Positions 35,837 through 42,847 of a stretch of DNA of 42,847 nucleotides are shown piece by piece. Origin of the DNA: W0P28-013 sp963593685 (GTDB lineage Bacteria > Bacteroidota > Bacteroidia > Bacteroidales > Paludibacteraceae); contig CAVBBP010000018.1 of NCBI GenBank assembly GCA_963593685.1, forward strand, positions 1 to 42,847, in the 5' to 3' direction. Under the pieces are notes generated by a model. That model made no database searches and was not told the origin of the DNA. It saw only the letters and a program-made list of their open reading frames with translations. How positions within the stretch are numbered: the first letter of the stretch is position 1; every line of letters begins with the position of its first letter. The translations under genes were made by a program, and so were the position numbers.

Positions 35837-36269
35837 ATTGTGGAAATTTCAAATTTCAGAGTTTAAGGTTTCAGAGTTTAAGATTTCTAGTTTCTAGTTT
35901 CTGGTTTCTAGTTTTCGGTATCAACAAAGCCGCAATTATTATTCATTATTCATTGTTCATTATTTATTTTCTTGGTCATAGCCCCCTTTCCCGTTTCCCC
36001 CGAAGGGGGAAAAGCCTTTCGTTAATTATGAATTTTGAATTTAGAATTATGAATTTGGTGCATTTCGAAACGCCGCCAAAATTTTAATTAAGTAATTGAA
36101 AATTAGACGATTAGAGAATCAAAAAGTCTTTATTCTTTTGTCCTTACTCTTTATTCGTCGGACGTGGCATGCCGCGTCCCTACATCAGCACTTTTTACTA
36201 AAAAATTCTTCACAGGTTCTGACTAATGCGTTAAACTTATCAACCAATCAACTTATCAACTCATCAACT
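35837..36269. repeat. 433-bp repeat spacer
   Basis: No gene. TTTCTAGTTTCTAGTTTCTGG 7-mers (about 35885-35910), C-run repeat (35980-36027), palindrome GGACGTGGCATGCCGCGTCC (36160-36179), core TAATGCGTTAAAC and four NNATCAAC units (36237-36268). Unlike other copies, this array points into the 3' end of the STN-OmpA gene rather than toward a start codon. Confidence 0.8.
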
Positions 36270-38069
36270 CTAATTTTCAATCGGCTTTATCTCTACGCGC
36301 CTATCGAGGTAGAGTTGGTGCGATTCGCTGTAGTAGGGTTTGCTTTGGCCAAAGCCCTGAATGACGAGTTGTTCGCGTTTCACGCCTTTGCGCAGCAGCA
36401 GGTCGGCCACGGCGTTGGCGCGCTTCAGCGAGAGGCGTTTGTTGTATTCCAAGCCGCCAAGCCCGCAAGTGTGTCCGTTCACCTCGATGCGAATGTCGGG
36501 ATTTTGGCGCAAAATTTCGGCCAAGTCGTCGAGCATGGTGGGTGGGTCGAGTTTGGGCGTGTAGTCGTCGAGGTCGAACCAAATAATGGAGTTCAACTGC
36601 AACTGTTTGATGGCGTTTATCGGGTGCAAAATGGTGTCGTATTCCACCACTTGAATAGTGTCGTAACGGTCGATGTACGAAATTGTAGTGTCGTTTTGCA
36701 ACACGCGCTCGTAAACGATTGGTTTCGGCTTTTCTTTTTTCTTGATGTGCCAATGCAAGCCCACTTTCACGCCCACAGCGTAGGGGCGCATCGCTTTGAT
36801 TTCGGTGGAGTTTGGCAAACCAGCGTAAGCGTTCATAAAGTCGTAGCGATTTTCAGCCGCATCGTAGAAGCCGAGCGGCTCGCTGCTGGCTTTGTGGCAC
36901 GAGTTGAGGCTGTAACTGAAATAGAGCCCAAGCATCAGGTCAAGATGCTTTTTTATCGGAAAAAGCACGCCCACATCGCAAAGTGCCGCCACGGTCAGAT
37001 TTGTAGAAAATTTGCCCGACTGTTTGGCACTTTGCTGTTCGTCGAAATCGTGCATGTGGTCGAGTTCGAGTTGCCACGGCTCGTACCAGCCAGTGTGATT
37101 GACCGCGCCCGATTTCACGGCGTAGGTGCTTGCAAACGGGAAGGCGACCCGCACACCCAAATCGGCAAAAAGTCCGATTTTGTCGTCGCCATTTTTGCCG
37201 TTAGTTTTCCACCAATGTTGGTATTGCGCTGTGATGGGAATGCCCACCGCTAGCAGTTTTTGCCGCTCTTTCCAGTCGTTCAACTGCGCACGGTGCGTGT
37301 AGCGTTCGCCGTCGCTGTCGGTTACGCCCGACCATTCGAGCAGCCTATTCGATGTGCCTGTAGAGGCATAGTTCGCAAAATCGACCCCAGCACCAATGCC
37401 CCACTCGGGCGTGAAGAAATAAGCATAGCCAATCTGCCCCAAACCCGACACAAAACCGATGTTTTTGCCGTCGGTCAGGCGATAGTCGATACCGCCGTAG
37501 CCTGCGCCCAGATAGCCTTGCAGATAGTGCCCTTTGCGCGTCTCTTTTTTCGGCTTTTTGGCGGGCTGTTCCTTCTCTTTTGTCAAAATTTCGGTGGTGA
37601 TATTCAGCACAGTGTCGATGCGGTGCTCGACGCGTGTGTGCGTGGTGGCAACAATGCTATCGATGTGCAGCCGCACCGAATCTTGCTCGCTCGCCTTGAA
37701 CGCCTGTGTGTGGCTGCTTTCGGCGGCGATGTTGGCAGTCGATGTGCCTTGCGTAATGGTTTTGACTACGGGCGGTTTCTTGGTGATGACAATCAGTTTT
37801 TTCTGAATTTTGTACTCCAGATTGAAGTCGAGCACTTTTTTCAGCACCGTATTTGCCGACGCGTCTTTGAAAGAGGCAGTAATCAGTTTATTGCCGTTCA
37901 CCTCGTTGGTCTTGTACATGATGGAGTAGCCAGTCTGCTTTTCCACCTCGGCCAGCACCTCCGACAGCGGCGTATCGACAAACTTTTTGGTAATCTTTTT
38001 CTGCGCTGCAATAGGCTGCCCAAGCAGTATCAGCAAAGCAAAAAGAAATATGGTATGGCGGGGATTCAT
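36270..38069 (-). CDS. STN - outer-membrane barrel - OmpA fusion protein
   Basis: 599 residues. Signal peptide (FLFALLILLGQPIAA), then an STN domain (about 25-100: ITKKFVDTPLSEVLAEVEKQTGYSIMYKTNEVNGNKLITASF) of the type that, in TonB receptors, signals to FecR. A linker with EKEQPAKKPKKETRKG leads to a beta-barrel (about 185-435). The C-terminal OmpA peptidoglycan-binding domain (about 490-599: NSIIWFDLDDYTP, IRIEVNGHTCGLGGLEYNKRLSLKRANAV, GFGQSKPY, DRRVEI) anchors it to the wall. It lies downstream of an ECF sigma and FecR pair and could be their signal transducer in place of a SusC-like receptor. Function otherwise unknown. The fusion is unusual to my knowledge. Confidence 0.85.
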   Translation of the reverse strand: MNPRHTIFLFALLILLGQPIAAQKKITKKFVDTPLSEVLAEVEKQTGYSIMYKTNEVNGNKLITASFKDASANTVLKKVLDFNLEYKIQKKLIVITKKPPVVKTITQGTSTANIAAESSHTQAFKASEQDSVRLHIDSIVATTHTRVEHRIDTVLNITTEILTKEKEQPAKKPKKETRKGHYLQGYLGAGYGGIDYRLTDGKNIGFVSGLGQIGYAYFFTPEWGIGAGVDFANYASTGTSNRLLEWSGVTDSDGERYTHRAQLNDWKERQKLLAVGIPITAQYQHWWKTNGKNGDDKIGLFADLGVRVAFPFASTYAVKSGAVNHTGWYEPWQLELDHMHDFDEQQSAKQSGKFSTNLTVAALCDVGVLFPIKKHLDLMLGLYFSYSLNSCHKASSEPLGFYDAAENRYDFMNAYAGLPNSTEIKAMRPYAVGVKVGLHWHIKKKEKPKPIVYERVLQNDTTISYIDRYDTIQVVEYDTILHPINAIKQLQLNSIIWFDLDDYTPKLDPPTMLDDLAEILRQNPDIRIEVNGHTCGLGGLEYNKRLSLKRANAVADLLLRKGVKREQLVIQGFGQSKPYYSESHQLYLDRRVEIKPIEN

Positions 38070-38375
38070 TGCAGTTGAAAAGTTTCTAAATTCTAGTTTC
38101 TAGTTTCTGATTTCTGGTTATTGTGGATTTGGAGATTCGGTTATTTGTTGAAGCGTTAAACTGTTGAATCTTCTCGGACGCACTCGGTGCGTCCCTACAA
38201 TTTGAAATTCTGAATTTTTGCGATAAGCGAGCGCAGTGCCAAACTTGTTTGAGCAATGCCGAGCGGAGCAAAAATCAAATAAAATTTGAAATCTGAAATT
38301 GCGGCTCTGCCGCATCATTCCTCACTCCTAATTCCTAACTCCTAATTTGTCTTGCGACTTGCTTCTTGCTTCTTG
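38070..38375. repeat. 306-bp repeat spacer between FecR and STN-OmpA genes
   Basis: TTTCTAGTTTCTGATTTCTGG 7-mers (38094-38117), GCGTTAAAC without an 8-mer array (38154-38162), palindrome GGACGCACTCGGTGCGTCC (38176-38194), the inverted partner (38221-38265) of the 45-bp element at 33022-33066, palindrome TGCGGCTCTGCCGCA (38299-38313 region) and CTTGCTACTTGCTACTTG at the fecR stop. No promoter recognised for the downstream gene. Confidence 0.75.
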
Positions 38376-39374
38376 CTACTTGCTACTTGAAATAAAAACG
38401 GTGTCGTTTTGCAGGCGTGTTTCTATTGGCAGCACCTGTTCAAGGGCGAAGAGCACATCTTCAAAATTTTCGTGGTTGCGCAGGGCAATACGCAGCGTGT
38501 CGTGTTCGAGTGCAGGCGCATCGACCATGAGCGTTACATTGTATTGGCGGCTCAAGCGGTTGAAAAGTTCGCTGGCGGCTATTCCGTTGTATATCAGTCG
38601 GTTGTGAATCCACTCCATGGACGAATTGTCGCCGATAGCGTAGCGTTGGAGCGTGCCTGTAGAGCAGGTCAGGTGCAGCGCCTCGTTGGGACGAAGCCGC
38701 ACCACGCTGTCGCCACAAGCCACCGTTACCGCCCCTTCGAAGAGCGATGTGGTGATGTGGTTGTCCTCGGCGTAGGCCGACACATTGAATTTGGTGCCAG
38801 TAACGGTAACGGTGTAGTTGTCGCTCACCTCGACCACAAACGGCAGTTCAGCATTTTTTGCCACCTCGAAATAGCCTTCGCCCACCAGATGCACATGCCG
38901 ATTTTCTTCGTTGAAGCCGCTGTCGTAGGTCAGTTTCGATTTGGCATTGAGATAGACCACGCTGCCGTCGGCGAGCAGCACTTTGCTCTTTTCGCCACGC
39001 GCAGCTTCCACGGCGTAGCAGGGCGTTTCGACATCGTGCGCCACAAAACGCCATGCGCCAACGGCGGTTATCAGTAGCAGCGTAGCCACCGCGGCAGCCG
39101 CATACCACAACCAACGCTTGTGCGTGCGAGCGGGGCGCACTTCGGCAATGGTGCGCACATTTTGCTGCAATTTGAAGCGATTCCAAGCGTGCTCGGTCTG
39201 TGCGTTTGGCGTGCTGTGTGCCAGCCACTCCGCCTCCCAAGCGTGGAATTGCGCACGGTTTTCGGGCGTTTTCAGAAAATCGCACAACAAGTGTTCGTCG
39301 TTCGGCGCAATGCGTCCCTCGAAGTAATCGACAGCGATTTTATGGATTGGATTGAAATTGAAATTTATCTTCAT
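38376..39374 (-). CDS. FecR-family anti-sigma factor
   Basis: 332 residues. A cytoplasmic N-terminal sigma-binding part (1-85), one membrane helix (about 87-107: RWLWYAAAAVATLLLITAVGAW), a periplasmic FecR domain (about 120-220: GEKSKVLLADGSVVYLNAKSKLTYD, VHLVGEGYFEVAKN, VTVTGTKFNVSAYAED) and a C-terminal DUF4974/STN-like domain (about 255-332: LIYNGIAASELFNRLSRQYNV). It holds the co-encoded ECF sigma until a periplasmic signal, normally an STN domain, releases it. It begins 9 bp after the sigma gene. The final SSSK and stop codon fall in the AGTAGCAAGTAG spacer repeat. Confidence 0.93.
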   Translation of the reverse strand: MKINFNFNPIHKIAVDYFEGRIAPNDEHLLCDFLKTPENRAQFHAWEAEWLAHSTPNAQTEHAWNRFKLQQNVRTIAEVRPARTHKRWLWYAAAAVATLLLITAVGAWRFVAHDVETPCYAVEAARGEKSKVLLADGSVVYLNAKSKLTYDSGFNEENRHVHLVGEGYFEVAKNAELPFVVEVSDNYTVTVTGTKFNVSAYAEDNHITTSLFEGAVTVACGDSVVRLRPNEALHLTCSTGTLQRYAIGDNSSMEWIHNRLIYNGIAASELFNRLSRQYNVTLMVDAPALEHDTLRIALRNHENFEDVLFALEQVLPIETRLQNDTVFISSSK

Positions 39375-39383
39375 TATTCAAAA

Positions 39384-39935
39384 TCATGCATATTGTAACT
39401 CTTTCGACAGAAAAGCGAGTGCCTTTGTTATCTGTTTTTCCACGGCTTTGTCGGAAATGTGGAACATCTCGGCTATTTCGTGGTTGCGGCAGCCTTTGAA
39501 GCGGCTCAATGTGAACACTTCGCGGCAGCGCGGCGGCAGTTTGGCCATGGCTTGGTTCAGTTGTTGCTGCAACTCTTTGTAGAGCAGCCCATATTCGGCG
39601 TTTTCTACCAAATCCAGATTGTATAAATGTTCGTTTCCAACGATAGTTTCTAATTCTTCTATCGTTTGTCGGCGCAGACAGACGGCGTGTTTCAGTTGGT
39701 TGAGGCAGCCGTTGCGCACCATGGCAAAGAGTAGTCCCTGCACCGATTGGCTGGTAATGCTTTCGCGCTTTTCCCACAGATTGGCGAAACATTCTTGCAC
39801 CACATCTTCCGTCAAGTCGGGGTCGTCGAGAAAACGCATTGCAAAACGGCACAATCGGGGATACAATGCCTTGAAAACAAGTTCGAAAGCCTGTTCGTCG
39901 CCAAGTTTTATGCGTGCAGTAAGTTCTTCAAACAT
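39384..39935 (-). CDS. ECF RNA polymerase sigma factor (Bacteroidetes FecI-like)
   Basis: 183 residues. Region 2 (about 15-60: AFELVFKALYPRLCRFAMRFLDDPDLTEDVVQECFANLWEKRE) and region 4 (about 125-175: LPPRCREVFTLSRFKGCRNHEIAEMFHISDKAVEKQITKALAFL) are complete. It directs RNA polymerase to its own regulon when FecR releases it. The FecR gene follows after 9 bp; the STN-OmpA gene is next. A large imperfect palindrome (39944-39997) lies just upstream and encloses a promoter-like TAGTTTCG. Confidence 0.94.
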   Translation of the reverse strand: MFEELTARIKLGDEQAFELVFKALYPRLCRFAMRFLDDPDLTEDVVQECFANLWEKRESITSQSVQGLLFAMVRNGCLNQLKHAVCLRRQTIEELETIVGNEHLYNLDLVENAEYGLLYKELQQQLNQAMAKLPPRCREVFTLSRFKGCRNHEIAEMFHISDKAVEKQITKALAFLSKELQYA

Positions 39936-39943
39936 CGGTTTTG

Positions 39944-39997
39944 GGCTTTGTGGCGCATGCCGAAACTACTCTATTCGTCCCGACATGCGCGAAAGCC
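39944..39997. promoter_or_regulatory. Imperfect palindrome before the sigma gene
   Basis: GGCTTT plus GCGCATG (39944-39959) pairs with CATGCGC plus AAAGCC (39984-39997). The loop holds CGAAACTA, whose complement TAGTTTCG is one base from the TAnnTTTG consensus. It could be an operator over the sigma promoter or a terminator for the upstream amylase gene. Confidence 0.45.
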
Positions 39998-40011
39998 ACC
40001 CTACTGAAAAA

Positions 40012-42705
40012 TTATTGTACTACTGCCTTTTGGCCATTGACGAGATAGAATCCCGCCGGTAGTGCTATGTCGGTTGCGCCTTGTGCAGCCTCGAAGCGCG
40101 CCACGGCCTGTCCGCTGATGGAGTAGATGGTAATCGGTGTCGGTTCTGCTGCAAAGATATGCAAAATTCCGCGAGTACCATAAACCAAGAGCGCATCTTT
40201 TTCGACTATTTGATCCAATGCATCGGGTTCGTCGGGAACGTATGGTTCCGGTGCCTCGGAGCAGTCGAGTGTAACGGTGCTGGTGCATTTAATCGAGCCC
40301 TTATTTTCGCCACTGTACATGCCGTGCAGCGTGAATGCCAAGTTGGCTGTTTGGTTGCCGCCGTCGTTCCAAATTATCTTCCATTGGTCGTTGATTTCGG
40401 TGCTGTCGTCGGCAATGACGAATTTGTAAACGCCGCCGCCCAGCGATGTGGCTTTTTGACCAGGCCAAGAGCCGCAGATTTGCTTGTTGCCATTGGCTTC
40501 GTCCCAAATGTAGCAGTTGATTTTATCGCCAAAGTCGCTCGATTTGGTGAAGAATACGGCGCGTTCGTCGCTGCCTTCGATGCAAGGCGTGTAGATCAGT
40601 TCGCCGCCGCCATCGCCACTGCCGCTGCCATCTTCGAGTTCCTCTTGTGTGCCGTCCCACGATGGGTTGGGAATGTTGGCTGCCGACGAGGTGTAGATGT
40701 ATTTGCCATCAGTGCCGATTTTGCCCGGGGCTTTCGTTTTGGTGGTGCTCAACACATACACACGCAGGTTGCCAGTGCCGCTGCACGAGGCGGTGAGCGA
40801 GTTGTTGGTTACGGTTTTTACATCGCCTGTAACGCAGTCGGTGTAGGTGCCGTTTGGAATGCTGGTAAAGGTGGCGTTGCCCGATATGGTTACCAAGGCG
40901 TAACTGTCGGTGGTGCTGTCGGTGTAACGGCGTTTGAACGCGAGGCTACCCGAGCAGCCGTCGGTGCTGTACTGACCTTTGCGCAGCGCAGGTACAGCCA
41001 TACGAATTTTGCTCAACCGCTGAATGTGCTGTGCCAATGGGTGCGCAAGCGTTTGCGCTATGTTGCCCGAAGCGTTGCTGTATTCGGCAAAATCGGTGGT
41101 GGTGATGTCGCCTTTGATGTAGCCGCCGTAGTAGGCGCGACCGCTGTCTTTCAGTGGCATATTCGGTCCTTCGTCGATGATGCAACCCTTCTTAAATTCG
41201 ATTTCGGAACCGTAATAAACGCACGGAATGCCACGGAAAGTGTACATCAAGCAGAGATTTTCGGCCCAAGTAGATTGCGGTTTTGCAAAACGCTGCTTTT
41301 CGGGCGCACCATCAGGCGCATAGTCGTGCGAATCGACATAAACCACATTGTAGGTGGCATCGTTGTAGTATTTGTCGCCGCCTTTCACGCCAAACGCCGA
41401 CGAGGCATTTTCAAAATTCCAGTGCATCGGAAAGTCGATAACATTGAAGCCCGAAGCCTGCGTGTAGTCAGGTGTGTGGTAGTCGTTGCCGCTGAGCAGC
41501 GCATTGGTCGAGGTGCGGCCGTCGCTGTATTGTCCTTTGTAGTCGTCGGCAAATTGCAAAATCGATGTTACATTGGTGTGCGTGCCAGTTTCGCCTTCGT
41601 TCACCACCACATTATCCCACGATGTGGTGCTGGTGTCCCACGCATAGTTCTTCTTTTCTGCCCAAGTGTAGAAGTAGCACGACAGAGCGTCGTGGTTGCG
41701 GTAGGTTACATTGCGGTCGCGGGCGCACACTTCGCCAAACATGAAGAATGGCGCGGCATTGCTGCCTCGTTGGCTTTTGTACTGTTCGCCCAGCGCAGCA
41801 AATTGCGGAATGAAATTTTTGTTGAATGTGAGGCGTGCGATGTGTCCGCTCGTGTCGATACGGAAGCCATCGACACCCATTTTGATGAATGCGCCGTAGC
41901 ATTTCAGCAGATAATCGACCACTGCCTGGTTTTCGGTGTTCAAATCTACGCAGTCGCCAGCGATTTGTCCCCACCAGCGGTTCTCTTCGTCCCAGTTGAA
42001 ATGGCCATAGTGATGCCAATAGTTGTGCGTGTCGTAGTTCTGTTTTTGTCCGTTTTCGTCGGCTGTATTTTTCATTTTCGACAAGCGTGCCGCATATTGC
42101 GAGCCAGCCGCCAGCGACGAGTAGTTGTCGGGCAGTTTGCCGCCTTCCGATTTGGTGAGCGGAATCATGCAAGCGTCGATGTCGCTCTGGTCGGCCGTCC
42201 AGTCGCGTTTGAAGAGCGGACAGAGGTTTGCCTCGCCAAAATTGCCCGTGTGGTTCAGCACAATGTCGAGAATGATTTTCATGCCGCGTGCGTGTACTGC
42301 ATCTACAACATCTTGAAAATCAACATCTTCAGACAAATAGCGGTGATCCACTTTCGACATATCCGAGGCGTGGTAGCCGTGATAGTCGTAGCCCGAAGCG
42401 TTTTCGACGATAGGCGTAATCCAAATGGCAGTGAATCCGAGGGCTTTGATGTAGTCGAGTTTCTCGATCAAGCCTTTGAAATCGCCACGCCAGCAAGGGT
42501 CGCCGCTGTTGTAACTCTGGCCGTCCCAACATTGCGTGTTGTTGGTTTTGTCGCCATCGTAGAAACGCGTGGTCATCAGAAAATAGATAGTTTCGTCGCG
42601 AAAATCGGTGCGACTCGGGAACAGCGTGGTAGCCATAGCCATTTGACCAGCCACCAGCAATGCGCTCGCCACAGCAAGCGTGCGAAGTGTGTTTTTCATG
42701 TTCAT
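40012..42705 (-). CDS. T9SS-secreted GH13 alpha-amylase with starch-binding module
   Basis: 897 residues. Signal peptide (about 1-25). The GH13 barrel shows the four conserved regions: DIVLNH (147-152), GFRIDTSGH (nucleophile Asp284), FMFGEV (acid/base Glu325) and VYVDSHD (Asp461). It should cut alpha-1,4-glucans outside the cell. A module at about 715-805 (INCYIWDEANGNKQICGSWPGQKATSLGGGVYKF) looks like a CBM26-type starch-binding domain. The last 65 residues form a T9SS sorting domain (PITIYSISGQAVARFEA, GFYLVNGQKAVVQ), so the enzyme is probably surface-attached. The start may be Met1 or Met3. No susCD genes are nearby. The ECF sigma gene follows 76 bp downstream in the same direction. Confidence 0.93.
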   Translation of the reverse strand: MNMKNTLRTLAVASALLVAGQMAMATTLFPSRTDFRDETIYFLMTTRFYDGDKTNNTQCWDGQSYNSGDPCWRGDFKGLIEKLDYIKALGFTAIWITPIVENASGYDYHGYHASDMSKVDHRYLSEDVDFQDVVDAVHARGMKIILDIVLNHTGNFGEANLCPLFKRDWTADQSDIDACMIPLTKSEGGKLPDNYSSLAAGSQYAARLSKMKNTADENGQKQNYDTHNYWHHYGHFNWDEENRWWGQIAGDCVDLNTENQAVVDYLLKCYGAFIKMGVDGFRIDTSGHIARLTFNKNFIPQFAALGEQYKSQRGSNAAPFFMFGEVCARDRNVTYRNHDALSCYFYTWAEKKNYAWDTSTTSWDNVVVNEGETGTHTNVTSILQFADDYKGQYSDGRTSTNALLSGNDYHTPDYTQASGFNVIDFPMHWNFENASSAFGVKGGDKYYNDATYNVVYVDSHDYAPDGAPEKQRFAKPQSTWAENLCLMYTFRGIPCVYYGSEIEFKKGCIIDEGPNMPLKDSGRAYYGGYIKGDITTTDFAEYSNASGNIAQTLAHPLAQHIQRLSKIRMAVPALRKGQYSTDGCSGSLAFKRRYTDSTTDSYALVTISGNATFTSIPNGTYTDCVTGDVKTVTNNSLTASCSGTGNLRVYVLSTTKTKAPGKIGTDGKYIYTSSAANIPNPSWDGTQEELEDGSGSGDGGGELIYTPCIEGSDERAVFFTKSSDFGDKINCYIWDEANGNKQICGSWPGQKATSLGGGVYKFVIADDSTEINDQWKIIWNDGGNQTANLAFTLHGMYSGENKGSIKCTSTVTLDCSEAPEPYVPDEPDALDQIVEKDALLVYGTRGILHIFAAEPTPITIYSISGQAVARFEAAQGATDIALPAGFYLVNGQKAVVQ

Positions 42706-42803
42706 TTTACTGAAAAATTGTGTGTTTTTATTGTGGAAAAGTGTTTTTTTTTTAGTGTGAAAGTAGAAAGTGAAAAGTAAAAAGTTTTTTTTAGGTTCAA
42801 GAC

Positions 42804-42829
42804 AACTTTAGAGGATTTTTTCTAAAGTT
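42804..42829. terminator. Hairpin upstream of the amylase gene
   Basis: AACTTTAGA (42804-42812) and TCTAAAGTT (42821-42829) form a 9-bp stem with an 8-nt loop, followed on the plus strand by TTTT. It could end a plus-strand transcript or lie in the amylase leader. No clear amylase promoter is seen between it and the gene; CAACTTTA, complement TAAAGTTG, is one base from the -7 consensus and overlaps the stem. Confidence 0.4.
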
Positions 42830-42847
42830 TTTTAGTAGCATTTTGTA

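Noticed and set aside
40081..42780. Long plus-strand open frame (899 codons) antisense to the amylase gene
   Set aside because: It mirrors the amylase coding strand, shows no family features, and the amylase frame has intact GH13 motifs.

Overview
The window looks like a chromosomal segment of a Bacteroidota, most likely a Bacteroidales. The evidence is Bacteroidetes-type promoters (TTTG, about 20 nt, TAnnTTTG), start codons without Shine-Dalgarno sequences, three secreted proteins ending in T9SS (Por) type A sorting domains, an ECF sigma/FecR pair, a class III fructose-1,6-bisphosphatase and FecR/STN-type domains. No tRNA, rRNA, CRISPR array, integrase or transposase was recognised.

Layout. 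(1) 1-865: repeat-rich spacer. (2) 0.87-5.0 kb, minus strand: rhuM, an AbiEi/AbiEii type IV toxin-antitoxin pair and an EptA-like phosphoethanolamine transferase, with duplicated fragments of the rhuM end and promoter around them. (3) 5.2-19.7 kb, minus strand: an ABC-transporter-dependent surface polysaccharide (O-antigen type) locus starting from a good promoter at 19.7 kb. Order: wzm, gmd, fcl, acetyltransferase, wzt, WecF/GT56-like transferase, asparagine-synthase-like protein, ATP-grasp ligase, DegT-like protein, rffA/wecE, glycosyltransferase, NodB deacetylase, glycosyltransferase. From wzt downstream nearly all genes overlap by ATGA. This AT-rich block (about 5.2-14.83 kb) meets GC-richer DNA inside wzt, exactly where the conserved ATPase domain gives way to the variable export-specificity domain. 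Two genes contain long homopolymers (G13 and C11) typical of phase variation. (4) 19.85-32.9 kb, plus strand: lipoprotein nuclease, diacylglycerol-kinase-like lipid kinase, PadR regulator plus PspC/GIN membrane protein, a 1646-residue T9SS surface protein and fbp. (5) 33.3-42.7 kb, minus strand: GH13 amylase with T9SS tail, ECF sigma, FecR anti-sigma, an STN-barrel-OmpA fusion, a T9SS protein and a second barrel protein.

The most unusual trait is in the spacers. Outside the AT-rich glycan block nearly every intergenic region is built from the same repeat modules: small palindromes, 7-bp arrays, and above all TGCGTTAAAC followed by 3-5 units of the 8-mer NNATCAAC, nearly always pointing at the next start codon. 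Four spacers carry a nearly complete composite of about 190-225 bp. I know of no described family that matches it.

How the genes work together: gmd/fcl give GDP-L-fucose; RffA and the GT56-like enzyme suggest a 4-amino-4,6-dideoxygalactose (Fuc4NAc) residue; the amidotransferase-like, ATP-grasp and deacetylase genes suggest further decoration; Wzm/Wzt export the chain. In T9SS organisms such as Porphyromonas, exported CTD proteins are attached to a Wzm/Wzt-type LPS, so the T9SS cargo here may be displayed on a glycan made by a locus like this one (inference).
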